Shown: positions 29,983 to 36,057, numbered from the stretch's first letter. The stretch: DNA of 37,448 bases from an uncultured Oscillospiraceae bacterium (GCA_944385645.1 CALWYA010000001.1:1-37448); one strand, 5' to 3'. Numbers and translations: made by a program. The notes: a model not told the origin generated them from the sequence alone.

Positions 29983-30797
29983 GTGGGTACCTCCTCGCGG
30001 GAGACCAGGGTGGATGCTGCGGGCTCACCAGCAGCGGCCACCCCTCCCCCGCCCTTGCGCAGGGGAAAGACCGACTTCCAGGAGTTGGCCATGGACTGCT
30101 GGATCAGCAGGAGCTTGTCCTCCCGCCGGCCTTCACTGAGCCTATCCAGCTCTCCCAGCAGCATCTTGACCGCCCGGGCCGAATTGATGGCCCGCAGTTC
30201 TACCCGCTGTTGGATGAACGCCCCCAAGGCCCTATGCAGCTCCCGGTCGTCTCCCACATAGGCCTGAAGGATCGGCACGGCGTCCTCCGACAGCTCGTAC
30301 TTGCTCCCCCGCTTGCCCCCTTGGGGGGCTTTAGGGGGTTCTTTTAATCTTTCTTCTGTATATTCTTTATTCTGTAGTGGCGGAAAACCCGTTGACGGTG
30401 TTTCCCGTTGACGGTTTTCACCGTTGACGGTGTTTTCGGGCAACGGTGCGTTTTCCGCTTCACCGTTGGACGGGTTTTCGGGCAACGGTGGGGCCTCCTC
30501 CTGGAGGACATACACGTTCCCGCCGAACCGGCCGCCGGCGTCGTGGCCCTGCTCCCGGATGAGGTAGCCCACCGTCTGCAGCTCCTTCAGCAGCCGGCGG
30601 ACCTTCTCCCGTCCGCATCCGGCCTTGACTGCCAGGCCGGAGACGGTATAGCTCCAGTCGTCCGGCAGGGAGGCCATCAGGGCAAACAGGCCCCGGGCCT
30701 CCAGGCTCAGCCGGCCGTCCTGGGCCGCCGACCGGAACAGGACCACAAAGCCTTTCCGCTTGCCTGCCTTGATTTGGCTCTCACCCATCCCCATCAC
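29976..30797 (-). CDS. Replication initiator with winged-helix N-terminal domain
   Basis: A protein of about 270 residues. The N-terminal 100 residues form a winged helix (LEARGLFALMASLPDDWSYTVSGLA, GCGREKVRRLLKELQTVGYL) as in phage O/DnaD-like initiators. The centre (about 100-160) is a low-complexity linker with repeated LPEN and NGE units, encoded by an iteron cluster (30389-30490). The C-terminal domain is helical (ALGAFIQQRVELRAINSARAV). The start may be GTG 30797 or the ATGs at 30794 and 30788. Placed just before the DnaB-like helicase, it probably binds the origin in its own gene and loads the helicase, as lambda O does. Confidence 0.8.
   Translation of the reverse strand: MMGMGESQIKAGKRKGFVVLFRSAAQDGRLSLEARGLFALMASLPDDWSYTVSGLAVKAGCGREKVRRLLKELQTVGYLIREQGHDAGGRFGGNVYVLQEEAPPLPENPSNGEAENAPLPENTVNGENRQRETPSTGFPPLQNKEYTEERLKEPPKAPQGGKRGSKYELSEDAVPILQAYVGDDRELHRALGAFIQQRVELRAINSARAVKMLLGELDRLSEGRREDKLLLIQQSMANSWKSVFPLRKGGGGVAAAGEPAASTLVSREEVPTW
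30338..30490. other. Putative replication origin: iterons plus AT-rich stretch
   Basis: Three copies of CCGTTGACGG start at 30389, 30405 and 30421, exactly 16 bases apart. A fourth, degenerate copy (CGGGCAACGGTG) follows in register at 30437. Further copies are CACCGTTGGACGGG at 30461 and CGGGCAACGGTG at 30479. Each core is a short dyad (CCGT-ACGG). Next to them, 30338-30380 is AT-rich (about 70 %) in otherwise GC-rich DNA, as expected for an unwinding element. The block lies within the initiator gene, the arrangement known from lambda-type origins. Confidence 0.7.
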
Positions 30798-31071
30798 CCG
30801 CTTTCGAGCTGAGGGTGACGAACCCGTCCTGAAGGCAGACAGCTGCGCCGTTGGTCAGTCGGCACCAAGGCACCGTATAAGCCCAGTCGTCGTCCGGCAT
30901 CCTGTACTCCTCGGCGATCCGGTACCCGAGCCGGCCAAGGGCGACCCGGCGGCCGGCCGGAGTCAAACCGTTCAGCGCATCCGGGTACCCGCCGCCGTTC
31001 CGGGCCAGGAAAATCAGCTCCGTCCGCTGAAGTTCCTTCGCCCAGGCCTCACTCAGTTTTTCTGGAATCAT
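30781..31071 (-). CDS. Uncharacterised early protein
   Basis: A 96-residue protein (MIPEKLSEAWAKELQRTELIF and a central LTPAGRRVALGRLGYRIAEEY helix, then CLQDGFVTLSSKAG). It lies just before the initiator and overlaps its start. GGGGGA precedes the ATG. It may help replication or regulation; I do not recognise a family. Confidence 0.7.
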   Translation of the reverse strand: MIPEKLSEAWAKELQRTELIFLARNGGGYPDALNGLTPAGRRVALGRLGYRIAEEYRMPDDDWAYTVPWCRLTNGAAVCLQDGFVTLSSKAGDGDG

Positions 31072-31083
31072 GCGCTTCCCCCC

Positions 31084-31112
31084 TTGTCAATCAGCTGCTA
31101 CCGTGCTATAAT
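31084..31112 (+). promoter_or_regulatory. Promoter of a 64-nt plus-strand RNA
   Basis: TTGTCA, a 17-base spacer and a perfect TATAAT, pointing against the early operon. An intrinsic terminator follows 34 bases after the -10 box, so the product must be a short RNA. Confidence 0.8.
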
Positions 31113-31118
31113 GATTTC

Positions 31119-31182
31119 GTTCTCATGGTGGACTTCGGTCTGCCAGCCCCGGGGGTCCGCAAGCCCCTGGGGCATCTTTTTT
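31119..31182 (+). ncRNA. Short RNA convergent with the 36-residue membrane peptide gene
   Basis: About 64 nt, bounded by the promoter at 31084-31112 and an intrinsic terminator: a 10-bp stem 31146-31173 (GCCCCGGGGG with CCCCTGGGGC) followed by TCTTTTTT. There is no reading frame. It ends seven bases before the stop of the minus-strand membrane peptide gene (31189-31299), so the leftward peptide message would pair with its full length. The layout is that of a type I antitoxin, but an attenuator or other regulatory RNA cannot be excluded. Confidence 0.7.
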
Positions 31183-31188
31183 GCCCGC

Positions 31189-31299
31189 TCATTTCTTCCG
31201 GCGGCGCCAGCGCCGCACCTCGGCCCACACCGTCCACAGGCTCAGCCCCAGGCCCGCAAGGGCACAGGAGAAGCCGGCGATCAATAAAAAATCGTACAT
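31189..31299 (-). CDS. 36-residue single-TM peptide, candidate type I toxin
   Basis: A peptide with one hydrophobic helix (about residues 3-25, starting MYDFLLIAGFSCALAGLGLS) and a very basic C-terminus (EVRRWRRRKK). GGAAAGGAAAGG lies before the ATG. Shape and size match hydrophobic type I toxins or tiny holin-like proteins. It follows the XRE regulator gene; a perfect hairpin (TCCCTGG with CCAGGGA) lies at the end of that gene, just upstream. A convergent small RNA faces it. I see no promoter of its own. Confidence 0.65.
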   Translation of the reverse strand: MYDFLLIAGFSCALAGLGLSLWTVWAEVRRWRRRKK

Positions 31300-31325
31300 G
31301 CTGTTCTGCCTTTCCTTTCCCTGGG

Positions 31326-31796
31326 TCATGCCAGGGATTTTTGCTGTTCCGCCTTGTCGCTGAAGATCTGGAGCTCCAGCCCCGACTGGATGATCCCCTT
31401 CAGCTCGGCGACGATCTCGTCAAATTGGGGACGCTCCTGCTCGTCGATCACCCCGTCCTCCGCAATGGCCATCAGATGCTCCAGACTGTCGGACTCCGAG
31501 AACCGGCTCAGGCGGTTGTAGATCCGCACCGCCATCTCCAAGACGCTGCGCTCCTGCAGTTTGGGTACGATCTGCAGCACCAGACTGTCTGTCTCCTGCA
31601 GGTGCTGATAGACCAACCACGGAGTGTCATAGCAGAGGGCCATGTGCTCCACGATGTCGTCGGGCGGGACCCGGTAGCCGTTTTCATAGGCCCGGACGCT
31701 CTCCACTGAGACCGATAACAGTTCCGCTGCCGTTTCCTGGGTATAACCGGTCCCGCGGCGGGCTGTTTTGTAGATATTTGGGCGCTTGCCTGACAT
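31326..31796 (-). CDS. XRE-family transcriptional regulator
   Basis: A 156-residue protein with an N-terminal HTH (YTQETAAELLSVSVESVRAYENGYRVPP, about 20-47) and a helical C-terminal part (EMAVRIYNRLSRFSE, then DEQERPQFDEIVAELKGI). The ATG at 31796 has GGGGAGGG seven bases upstream; a TTG two codons earlier is also in frame. It is the third gene of the leftward early operon, so it is more likely an early regulator than the lysogeny repressor. Confidence 0.8.
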   Translation of the reverse strand: MSGKRPNIYKTARRGTGYTQETAAELLSVSVESVRAYENGYRVPPDDIVEHMALCYDTPWLVYQHLQETDSLVLQIVPKLQERSVLEMAVRIYNRLSRFSESDSLEHLMAIAEDGVIDEQERPQFDEIVAELKGIIQSGLELQIFSDKAEQQKSLA

Positions 31797-31818
31797 GGAC
31801 AATCCCTCCCCTCGTATG

Positions 31819-32046
31819 TTATTTTAGGTCCGTCGGAAACTCTGTCTGAGCCTCCTGCCGCAAAAAGGCCTCCAGATCCTTTCGCAGAATCCGAAGCTGT
31901 CTGCCCACCCGGATGCTCCGGAGCCGGCCGCAGCGAATCAGCTCATAGACTGTGTTGGAGCACACTCCCAGCACCGGCAGGACATCCTTGACCCGCAGGA
32001 CTAACGGCAGCTCATCAAAGGACACAGGCCGCCTTTCCTCATCCAC
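31819..32046 (-). CDS. Excisionase-like HTH protein (early operon)
   Basis: About 75 residues with a MerR/HTH_17-type winged helix: SFDELPLVLRVKDVLPVLGV, TVYELIRCGRLRSIRVGRQ and a final DLEAFLRQE. The GTG at 32046 has AGGGGG eight bases upstream; longer in-frame versions run into the upstream gene. It is clearly paralogous to the gene at 35822-36049, next to the integrase. It could be the excisionase or an early repressor. Confidence 0.75.
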   Translation of the reverse strand: MDEERRPVSFDELPLVLRVKDVLPVLGVCSNTVYELIRCGRLRSIRVGRQLRILRKDLEAFLRQEAQTEFPTDLK

Positions 32047-32080
32047 GCTCTTCACCCCCTTTCTGTGATCTGCCCGGGTA

Positions 32081-32290
32081 CTATTCGGTCTGGATGTTGG
32101 GAGGCCCAGGTCGTCCATAGAGCTCGTCAATCGTACAGCCGAAAAGGTCAGCCAGCTTAGGTAGTTTGGATGCCCTTGGCATTGCCTCTCCCGTCTCCCA
32201 CCGGGCCACCGCCGCTTGATCCACCTCCATGATTCGGGCCAAATCAGCCTTGGTGATTCCGGCCAGTTCCCGATATTTTTTGATTTCCAC
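32081..32290 (-). CDS. Cro-like XRE regulator, first gene of the leftward operon
   Basis: About 69 residues, nearly all one HTH (YRELAGITKADLARIMEVDQ, AAVARWETGEAMPRASKLPKLADLF). The GTG at 32290 has GGAGG eight bases upstream, better placed than the ATG 15 bases earlier. Being first in the early operon and opposite the plus-strand block, it fits Cro. It likely binds the dyad at 32322-32365. Confidence 0.8.
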   Translation of the reverse strand: MEIKKYRELAGITKADLARIMEVDQAAVARWETGEAMPRASKLPKLADLFGCTIDELYGRPGPPNIQTE

Positions 32291-32321
32291 TAAATTCACC
32301 TCCATTTTTTCTCTCAGCCTT

Positions 32322-32365
32322 GATTTTAAGTCCGCAAAATGCTAGTATATTCTTGACTTAAAATC
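32322..32365. promoter_or_regulatory. Divergent promoter/operator with an 11-bp dyad
   Basis: GATTTTAAGTC (32322-32332) and GACTTAAAATC (32355-32365) are perfect inverted repeats separated by 22 bases. On the plus strand TTGATT, 17 bases, TAGTAT could serve the SLATT-like gene. On the minus strand TATACT is a good -10 for the early operon. A repressor bound to the dyad could control both directions. Confidence 0.65.
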
Positions 32366-32382
32366 TTGTTGGTGATGGGTAG

Positions 32383-32922
32383 ATGCGCGAAAAATATTGG
32401 GCTCTCTATGCAACTGTTAAGCATTCAGAACGATACTTTTTCTATTATCGTGAGCGAGCACAGCGTTGGGACCGAAGAATAAAAGTATTTCTTTGTGTTG
32501 CATCTCTGTCCAGTGTTGCAAACTTGGCTCTATGGGGACACGTTCCACTGTTTTGGCCCATCATTTCTGCCATCGCACAAATACTAAGTGCAGTGGCCTA
32601 TTTAATTCCCTACTCGGACCAGATAAACGCTCTCAATAGCCTTCTGCCGGAGCTCGATATGCTGATTCATCGGATAGACTACTATTGGGATCGCATTAAC
32701 ATTTTGGAGGATGTTCCTGACAAAGAAATTAACAGTCTCGTGTTGGATTTCAATGTGGAATTTGCAAAATTAGAAGACAAGTATACAAAAGGCATTCCGT
32801 TTCCTCCCATCAAACATTGCACAAAGAAAGCTGATGTGGATCTTCAGAATTTCTATAAAAACCGCTTTCATCCGCCGCAACGAGACTACTTAGAGGAGGA
32901 ATTAGACCGTGTCTCCAGATAA
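32383..32922 (+). CDS. SLATT-like two-TM membrane protein
   Basis: A 179-residue protein: an N-terminal amphipathic region with aromatic and basic residues (ERYFFYYRERAQRWDRRIK), two hydrophobic helices (about 34-51 and 55-77) with a very short loop, and a helical cytoplasmic part (DMLIHRIDYYWDRI, then EFAKLEDKYTKGIPFPPIKH). This is the architecture of SLATT/DUF4231-type 2TM effectors, found in nucleotide-signalling and defence loci. The gene is AT-rich with codons unlike its neighbours, a sign of recent transfer. It is followed by the proline-rich gene in an overlapping arrangement. Exclusion or abortive infection is a reasonable guess; a direct family match was not tested. Confidence 0.75.
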   Translation: MREKYWALYATVKHSERYFFYYRERAQRWDRRIKVFLCVASLSSVANLALWGHVPLFWPIISAIAQILSAVAYLIPYSDQINALNSLLPELDMLIHRIDYYWDRINILEDVPDKEINSLVLDFNVEFAKLEDKYTKGIPFPPIKHCTKKADVDLQNFYKNRFHPPQRDYLEEELDRVSR

Positions 32923-33046
32923 AAAGCCCACAGTACCAAAGAGACCTGTCTCAAAACCAGAACCCACCATTAAGCATGGCCTTGTACCGCCTCCAACCAC
33001 AACCTTCCCTCCACCGCCGCCACCACCTCGGCCTAAGAAAGACTGA
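32909..33046 (+). CDS. 45-residue proline-rich partner of the SLATT-like protein
   Basis: Starts at a GTG with AGAGGAGG nine bases upstream, inside the end of the SLATT-like gene. The product is Pro/Lys/Thr-rich (KKPTVPKRPVSKPEP, later a run of seven prolines, ending RPKKD), with no hydrophobic segment and no cysteine, so it is probably disordered. Coupling to the membrane gene suggests a partner or inhibitor binding its cytoplasmic face. It was too short for standard gene calling. Confidence 0.65.
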   Translation: MSPDKKPTVPKRPVSKPEPTIKHGLVPPPTTTFPPPPPPPRPKKD

Positions 33047-33066
33047 ACTGTGCTAGTGCAGTCTTC
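33038..33066. terminator. Shared convergent terminator
   Basis: AAGACTG and CAGTCTT form a stem whose loop contains the stop of the minus-strand 62-residue gene; the stop of the proline-rich gene is inside the stem. T-rich sequence follows on both strands, so it can end both transcripts. Confidence 0.55.
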
Positions 33067-33241
33067 CAAGGGCCTTTTCTGAGCGAAGCATAAGTGCATG
33101 TAGGTCATCTACCATTTCGTCAGTGATAAAGAATATTCCGTGAGCGTGCATCCCCGCGAAGCTGAAGAAGTATTCGACTTCGCCAACAATGAGTACGCCC
33201 GCTTTCTTCTGCGGAAATTCTCCTGGCCTAGGTGGAACCAT
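33053..33241 (-). CDS. Uncharacterised 62-residue protein, divergent from the repressor
   Basis: A small protein (MVPPRPGEFPQKKAG, then VEYFFSFAGMHAHGIFFITD and a C-terminal helix). GAAGGAGG lies eight bases before the ATG, so it is very likely translated. It is transcribed away from the XRE repressor gene and towards the SLATT pair. It may be controlled by the repressor. I do not recognise it. Confidence 0.65.
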   Translation of the reverse strand: MVPPRPGEFPQKKAGVLIVGEVEYFFSFAGMHAHGIFFITDEMVDDLHALMLRSEKALGRLH

Positions 33242-33244
33242 TTT

Positions 33245-33381
33245 GCTCGCCTCCTTCCATGACTTAGAATCAGTTCACGGGTAAATCATAAATCACGAAT
33301 TTGGTATTGTCAATCATATATTTTCAATATTCGTTATTTTCGTCAATTCGCTAGTTTCTTTTTTTAGAGGTGAAATCTCCC
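33245..33381. promoter_or_regulatory. Divergent promoter region with operator-like repeats
   Basis: An AT-rich gap between the 62-residue gene and the repressor. ACGAATTTGGTATTG (from 33296) is mirrored by CAATATTCGT (to about 33338), and further TTCGTC and ATTCGC half-sites follow. TTGTCA lies inside. This is the expected place for autoregulation by the XRE protein. Exact promoters are not clear. Confidence 0.5.
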
Positions 33382-33717
33382 TTGAATACGGAACTTCTTG
33401 TTCAAAATATCAAAAAATTTTGTTTAGCCAAGGGAGTCAAGCCTACCGTTGCATGCCGGGAAAGTGGTGCTGGCCCCAATTTGGTTAGTCAGCTTATACA
33501 CGGAACCGTCCCGTCTGTTGAAAGGGTCCAGCTCCTCGCCCAGTATCTGGGCGTCACCGTCAGCCAGCTCCTGGGCGAGGATGCCTCGGAGCTCTCCCAG
33601 GGCCCGGCCCAGCCCTATCTTGTCATGCGCTATAACCAGCTCTCCCCCCAGGGCCAGGAGAAGGTCATGGCCTTTCTGGAGTTCACGGCTCTGGAGGAGG
33701 AAAAGCAAAAAAAATAA
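33382..33717 (+). CDS. XRE-family repressor (lysogeny candidate)
   Basis: About 111 residues with an HTH in the N-terminal half (KPTVACRESGAGPNLVSQLIHGTVPSVERVQLLAQYLGVTVSQLL) and a short helical C-terminus (YNQLSPQGQEKVMAFLEFTALEEE). AGAGGTGA is well spaced from the TTG at 33382; a GTG at 33370 is also in frame but would place the SD in the coding region. It lies on the plus strand with the integrase block and has its own terminator. It is the best candidate for the prophage immunity repressor, though it is not adjacent to the early promoter. Confidence 0.75.
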   Translation: MNTELLVQNIKKFCLAKGVKPTVACRESGAGPNLVSQLIHGTVPSVERVQLLAQYLGVTVSQLLGEDASELSQGPAQPYLVMRYNQLSPQGQEKVMAFLEFTALEEEKQKK

Positions 33718-33737
33718 TGTGCCCAAGTTGGACGCAG

Positions 33738-33784
33738 AAAAAGCCGCTCCCTTCTGGTATTCCAGAGGAAGCGGCTTCATTTTT
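33738..33784 (+). terminator. Intrinsic terminator after the repressor
   Basis: GCCGCTCCCTTCTGG, a four-base loop and CCAGAGGAAGCGGC form a long stem followed by TTCATTTTT, starting about 20 bases past the repressor stop. Confidence 0.85.
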
Positions 33785-33797
33785 GTGGAAACCTGTT

Positions 33798-33919
33798 GCA
33801 TTTTCGATCCAGCTCTGCTATGCTGTTATTGTCAGTATCCGATCCGCCGCAGGGCGGAACAGTATCCGTGTTTCATCGTGTCCGGGGCCTCTTTTGGGTG
33901 CCGGACCGTTTGTTTTTTG
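33798..33919 (+). ncRNA. Possible small RNA after the repressor
   Basis: TTGCAT, 17 bases and TATGCT may be a promoter. The following 85 nt hold the repeat CAGTATCC twice, a hairpin (CCGCC, GCAG, GGCGG) and a terminator-like stem GTCCGG/CCGGAC (33880-33906) followed by GTTTGTTTTTT. No coding frame with a ribosome binding site is present. Weakly supported. Confidence 0.35.
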
Positions 33920-33961
33920 AAATTGGCAGCCTTTTGGCAGAACATTGGCTGAAAAGTTCTA

Positions 33962-33990
33962 TTGACAAACGCAGGAAAAGCTGGTAAAAA
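33962..33990 (+). promoter_or_regulatory. Strong promoter in the long intergenic region
   Basis: TTGACA, exactly 17 bases, TAAAAA. It faces the recombinase genes; the first 380 bases of its transcript contain no convincing reading frame and end at the terminator 34336-34374. Confidence 0.75.
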
Positions 33991-33996
33991 GAGAGT

Positions 33997-34374
33997 GTAT
34001 TTTGATTGATCTCTGTGCGTACTCTGCTGAAATGCGGAGGGCAGGCCGCTCCCGGGCTGTTCGCGGTTGACGCATTGCACACGTTGTTAGGTTTGTACGT
34101 GAAGGGACGGCACTACCGCGCCCTGATAGAGTTGATTCCCCACGGGGCCTTATTAGAATGAGATTGCGGTGTAGCAGAAAGCGCAACTGGACCGACCGGC
34201 CGCGCCGTGCTACGATGTGTATGAAACGAGGACAGATTTTGTAGGTCAGATTTTGCACCCGCAGGGGCAGTATGCCCTTTTGCGGAGACCTGCCACACCA
34301 GAAAACCGGCGGCCGACAACCGAATAGCACCATCAGGTCCGAAAGCAAGCAAATGTTTTCGGGCCTTTTTCTAT
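33997..34374 (+). ncRNA. Candidate structured non-coding RNA of about 380 nt
   Basis: Delimited by the promoter at 33962-33990 and a terminator (AGGTCCGAAA with TTTTCGGGCCT, then TTTTT). It contains nested stems: CTCTGC/GCGGAG near 34020; GTAGCA/TGCTAC enclosing GCGC/GCGC (about 34171-34214); AGGTC/GACCT enclosing CCGCAGGGGCA and TGCCC/TTGCGG (about 34243-34291). No frame has both a ribosome binding site and useful length on either strand. A second weak promoter (TGGACC-17-TACGAT, 34188-34216) could make a shorter form. Family unknown: a phage regulatory RNA or an attenuated leader of the recombinase operon. Confidence 0.55.
34336..34374 (+). terminator. Intrinsic terminator upstream of the recombinase
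   Basis: A 10-bp stem (AGGTCCGAAA with TTTTCGGGCCT, one wobble) followed by TTTTTC. It separates the long intergenic RNA from the recombinase leader and could act as an attenuator. Confidence 0.7.
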
Positions 34375-34935
34375 CCGCTGTCGTCCGTATCCCAGAGAGA
34401 AAACAGATGCGAGGAGGATGCCCTATGTCCCTGCCCACATCGCCACCGAAGGCCCGGACGGGCCAGAGCATAGACGCCTACGCTCCATGGAGCAGAGGGG
34501 TCTTCCCAGGAGGATGTTGCATCGTGAACTTCACGACAGTCGAGGACCATGTTTCTCTGGGCCGGAGAGGATACCGGCCGGTGCGGCATCAGGCAGGGCC
34601 GCGCCACCTTCCACCCATTTCCCGCCCCGCTGCCGGGGGCGGACCACAGGACGCCGGCAGCTCTGTCTGCACCTCGCCCCAGGGAGCGCGTCCGCCGCGG
34701 GAGATTCCCTCCCACCCGCTTTCAGCGGGATCGGCGATCATACTCAACGCCTACAATTCAACAGAGACGGGCTGTCGTTTTCAGGTCTGGCCGCTGCGAT
34801 CCTGCAGCAGGCACAAGGGTTTCCGGGCGCACAAGGCCTCCTGAGCCGGCGATAGCTCCGGAGATCGGCCGGAAACGGCTCGGGCGTGCCACTGGGCGAA
34901 CTGCGTCCTTTTCCAATTTCAGAAAGGACGGCACC
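34375..34935 (+). promoter_or_regulatory. Hairpin-rich leader of the first recombinase; coding status unclear
   Basis: A GC-rich 560-base stretch open in all three plus frames, so open frames mean little. One frame (34425-34844, 139 codons) starts at an ATG with GAGGAGG well placed, so a short cistron is possible, but its product resembles no family. Perfect stems are dense: GGCCCG/CGGGCC (34451), TCGTGAA/TTCACGA (34521), CCGCCCC/GGGGCGG (34622), CCCGC/GCGGG (34714). At 34904-34930 CGTCCTTT pairs with AAAGGACG, which is the SD of the recombinase. Regulation of recombinase translation by RNA structure is therefore likely. Confidence 0.5.
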
Positions 34936-35847
34936 ATGTCGAAACAATATCAAAATCTCATGTCCCAGCTGGACCGGCTCCACCGCCATAACCGGCAGGG
35001 GAGCTATCGCACCCGGGCCCGATACTATGAGGCCATGCAGCGGTTCTGCCGCTTCCTGGCCGACCGCTACCGCCTGGAGCGCCTGGCAAATATCGCCCCC
35101 AAGCACCTGGTGGCCTACGCTGCCTTCCTGCAGGACGCAGGCAAGGCCCCCTCCACCATCAAGACGGACCTGGCCGCCATCAGGTTCTATCATGACCGGA
35201 TGGACCACCCCCGCTACGAGCTGCCGGGAAACGAGCTGCTGGCTCTGCCCCGCCGCTCCTTCCTGGGCGTGGACCGCACCTGGAGCCCGGCCGAGTTCAG
35301 CCGGATGCTCTCCTATGCCCTGGAGCTGGGCCGGGAGGACATCATCACTGTCCTGCACCTCGGCCGCTATATGGCTCTGCGCATCCACGAGTGCTATCGT
35401 CTGGATACTGCGGCGGCCGCCAGGGCGCTCCGGGAAGATGCGCTCACGGTCAAAGGCAAGGGCGGCCTGGTCCGGACGGTACCGCTCCCTCCGATCCTGG
35501 TCCCCCGCCTGCAGCGCCACCTGGCGGAGATCCCCCGCGGTCACAAGCTCTTTGTCCCGGACGGGGTACCCACCCACCAGGCGATTCAGGAGCTCCAGGC
35601 CTTCATCCGCGTCCACCGCGCCTTCGCCCAGGATCCGGACTCCACCCGCCCCATGACCTTTCACGGCCTGCGGCACACCTGCGCGGCCCAATGGTACCGG
35701 GAATCCATCCAGGCCGGCCGCACCCCCTACGAGGCCCGTCTGGCGGTCTCCCGGCTCCTCGGCCACGGCCGGGACGATGTGACCAGGATCTATCTGGCTT
35801 CCGAGAAAGGGGGTGTCCGCCATGACGAAGCGGCCCACCTCCTTTGA
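34936..35847 (+). CDS. Tyrosine recombinase, XerD-like (first integrase)
   Basis: A 303-residue tyrosine recombinase with a SAM-like N-terminal DNA-binding domain (about 5-105) and a complete catalytic set: Arg149 (ALRIHE), Lys175 (VKGKGG), His243-x-x-Arg246 (FHGLRHT), His277 (LLGHG) and Tyr286 (TRIYLAS). It lacks the arm-binding domain of phage integrases. The ATG at 34936 has AAAGGA eight bases upstream; the longer frame to 34549 does not look coding. The next HTH gene starts within its end. It may act on its own sites, aid excision, or be a remnant of another element. Confidence 0.85.
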   Translation: MSKQYQNLMSQLDRLHRHNRQGSYRTRARYYEAMQRFCRFLADRYRLERLANIAPKHLVAYAAFLQDAGKAPSTIKTDLAAIRFYHDRMDHPRYELPGNELLALPRRSFLGVDRTWSPAEFSRMLSYALELGREDIITVLHLGRYMALRIHECYRLDTAAAARALREDALTVKGKGGLVRTVPLPPILVPRLQRHLAEIPRGHKLFVPDGVPTHQAIQELQAFIRVHRAFAQDPDSTRPMTFHGLRHTCAAQWYRESIQAGRTPYEARLAVSRLLGHGRDDVTRIYLASEKGGVRHDEAAHLL

Positions 35848-36049
35848 TGAGCTCCCCCTGCTGCTGCGGGTGGAGGAACTGATGCCGATCCTGGGTATCG
35901 GCCTGTCGTCCGCCTATGAGCTAGTCAACTCCGGTCAGATCAAGAGCATTAAGCTGGGGCGGACCCGGCAGACCCGCATCCTGAAGCAGGATGTGGAGGC
36001 CTTCTTAGAGCGCGGCTGTACCTCATACGATGACGACCTGTCCAAGTAA
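35822..36049 (+). CDS. Excisionase-like HTH protein (integrase side)
   Basis: A 75-residue winged-helix HTH_17-type protein (SFDELPLLLRVEELMPILGI, SSAYELVNSGQIKSIKLGR, RILKQDVEAFLERG). AAAGGGGG lies eight bases before the ATG, inside the end of the recombinase gene. It shares the SFDELPL-LRV opening, the YEL-x-x-x-G-x-x-x-SI core and the D-EAFL end with the early protein at 31819-32046, so the two are paralogues. It is the natural excisionase (directionality factor) for the adjacent integrases. Confidence 0.8.
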   Translation: MTKRPTSFDELPLLLRVEELMPILGIGLSSAYELVNSGQIKSIKLGRTRQTRILKQDVEAFLERGCTSYDDDLSK

Positions 36050-36057
36050 CAACAGGT

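Noticed and set aside
33959..34471. Minus-strand 170-residue frame across the ncRNA region
   Set aside because: No ribosome binding site and composition matching a shadow of GC-rich structured sequence.
34549..35847. Long open frame extending the first recombinase by 129 residues
   Set aside because: The extra N-terminal part is Arg/Pro-rich, all three plus frames are open here and the ATG at 34936 has a good ribosome binding site and the expected N-terminus.
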